Shown here piece by piece: positions 5,126-5,807 of a stretch of DNA of 5,807 nucleotides. Source of the DNA: an uncultured bacterium (lineage in GTDB: Bacteria > Verrucomicrobiota > Lentisphaeria > Oligosphaerales > Oligosphaeraceae); assembly GCA_902783355.1 (NCBI GenBank), contig CACZQQ010000334.1, forward strand, positions 1 to 5,807, given 5' to 3'. The notes under the pieces were generated by a model. The model was not told the origin of the DNA and ran no database searches. It saw only the letters and a program-made list of their open reading frames with translations. The stretch's first letter is position 1; the number at the start of each line of letters is the position of its first letter. A program made the position numbers and the translations under genes.

Positions 5126-5713
5126 TCACGCATGCGCGCATTTGTAGAGGGCCGCGTCCGTCAGGATGGCGTCCACGGGTTGGTCATGGGCCTCGGCGGG
5201 GAGGTCGTTTCGTATCTGGAAATCCCATGCGATTCCAAGGCAGAAGCCGCCGGGGTAATGTTCAAGGAGGCGGTCGTAGAAGCCACCGCCGCGCCCTAAC
5301 CTATTGCCGTTCAAGGAGTTAAATGCAACACCCGGAATGAGCCACAAGGTCGCGGGCGGCAGCGAGACGGCGGCGGCCAGATCGGCGCGCGGCTCCCGAA
5401 TGCCGTAGCGGCCCGCCACCAGATCCGCCGTCAGATTCGCCACGCGGACGAGTTCGTAGAGGCCCCTGCCGCCATTGTAGCGCGGCAGGAGGAGCGCCCT
5501 TCCGGCGGCCAGCGCCGCCGCCAGCGACGTCCCTATGTCCGGTTCGACGGCCATGGGGACGAAGGCGGCCAGCGCCTCGCAGGCGTCTGCGGCAATGAAG
5601 GCGTCGAGGCGCGTGCGCAGGGCGGCGGCGGCCTCTTCGGGCACGGGGCGCTTCAGCTGCGCCTTCAGCGCCGACCGCAACGCCTGCTTGGATGACACGC
5701 TCTCCGTTTCCAT
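5126..5713 (-). CDS. 5-formyltetrahydrofolate cyclo-ligase (methenyltetrahydrofolate synthetase)
   Basis: This enzyme uses ATP to convert 5-formyltetrahydrofolate to 5,10-methenyltetrahydrofolate, returning the stored folate to one-carbon metabolism in the cytoplasm. From ATG 5713 it is 195 residues, the family's normal size. Visible motifs are SSKQALRSALKAQ at the N-terminus, YGIREPRA at 103-110, LIPGVAFN at 125-132, the signature GNRLGRGGGFYDRLL at 136-150 that binds the phosphate of ATP, and HDQPVDAILTD at 176-186. FN at 131-132 stands where FD is usual, a mild deviation. The frame opens further upstream (TTG 5761, ATG 5749 and 5743), but TTG 5761 lies upstream of the predicted transcription start and 5749 and 5743 would allow little or no leader. 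No clear ribosome-binding site precedes 5713; GTG 5698 (giving VSSKQ...) is an alternative start. It is the first gene of the block, 48 bases ahead of rny. The symbols ygfA, fau and mthfs are used for this family. Confidence 0.93.
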   Translation of the reverse strand: METESVSSKQALRSALKAQLKRPVPEEAAAALRTRLDAFIAADACEALAAFVPMAVEPDIGTSLAAALAAGRALLLPRYNGGRGLYELVRVANLTADLVAGRYGIREPRADLAAAVSLPPATLWLIPGVAFNSLNGNRLGRGGGFYDRLLEHYPGGFCLGIAWDFQIRNDLPAEAHDQPVDAILTDAALYKCAHA

Positions 5714-5749
5714 GGCCGCACACGCGCGTACAATTCCGCGCATGTACAT

Positions 5750-5777
5750 AAAGTACGGCAAAAAACGGATTTGTCAA
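5750..5777 (-). promoter_or_regulatory. Sigma-70-type promoter of the folate ligase gene
   Basis: A perfect TTGACA (-35) lies at 5772-5777 on the minus strand. Sixteen bases later comes TACTTT at 5750-5755, a weak -10 match. Transcription would start near 5743, giving a leader of about 30 bases to ATG 5713. It probably drives the folate ligase gene and rny together. Confidence 0.55.
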
Positions 5778-5798
5778 GTGGAGACAGGTTTTTTCCGT
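5755..5798. repeat. Imperfect inverted repeat overlapping the -35 region
   Basis: ACGGCAAAAAAC (5755-5766) and GTTTTTTCCGT (5788-5798) are complementary along 11 positions with one bulged base and 21 bases between. The repeat brackets the TTGACA box, so it could be an operator. It could also be a chance pairing of A- and T-tracts near the window edge. Confidence 0.35.
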
Positions 5799-5807
5799 GA
5801 AAAAGGG

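Noticed and set aside
3359..5299. A 646-codon open frame on the plus strand opposite rny
   Set aside because: It is the antisense shadow of a GC-rich gene. Its translation is leucine-, alanine- and glycine-rich without recognisable domains, while the minus strand encodes a complete RNase Y.
5778..5807. A divergent gene starting with GTG at 5778 on the plus strand
   Set aside because: Only ten open codons are visible, no ribosome-binding site precedes them, and they overlap the promoter region of the folate ligase gene.

Overview
All confident genes in this 5.8 kb window lie on the minus strand, so transcription runs from the right edge to the left. No gene-free stretch exceeds 300 bases; the longest gap (3246-3388) holds a promoter and an inverted repeat. 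I saw no tRNA, rRNA, CRISPR array, transposase or integrase. Most of the window is GC-rich with GC-ending codons and short gaps. RNase Y, a compact TrmB, and an Lrp/AsnC regulator coupled to an aminotransferase fit a GC-rich bacterium outside the well-studied gammaproteobacteria. A member of the PVC group (Kiritimatiellota, Lentisphaerota or Verrucomicrobiota) is my weak guess, made from gene content and order only.

Layout in the direction of transcription. (1) 5126-5713 encodes 5-formyltetrahydrofolate cyclo-ligase behind a promoter with a perfect TTGACA -35 box. (2) A perfect 20-base palindrome lies between its stop and the next gene. (3) 3389-5077 encodes ribonuclease Y, with a membrane anchor, coiled coil, KH domain and HD domain. 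(4) An AT-rich gap at 3246-3388 carries a perfect TATAAT box and a diverged inverted repeat. (5) 3245 down to 935 is a tightly packed trio: Lrp/AsnC regulator, class I/II aminotransferase and TrmB, with gaps of 1 and 6 bases.

(6) 897 down to the left edge is a cassette of three small overlapping genes: a DUF3791 protein, a DUF3990 protein with a histidine/tyrosine/glutamine pattern like ADP-ribosyltransferases, and a third small protein cut by the window edge. This part has lower GC and more mixed codons than the rest, and looks like an accessory insertion behind a housekeeping block.

The housekeeping genes cover one-carbon metabolism, mRNA decay, amino-acid metabolism with its probable regulator, and tRNA modification. 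The DUF3791/DUF3990/third-protein cassette is the best candidate for an undescribed system. Its architecture (overlapping reading frames, a putative NAD-using enzyme flanked by two tiny helical proteins) resembles a toxin-antitoxin module, but that function is inferred and not shown by the sequence.
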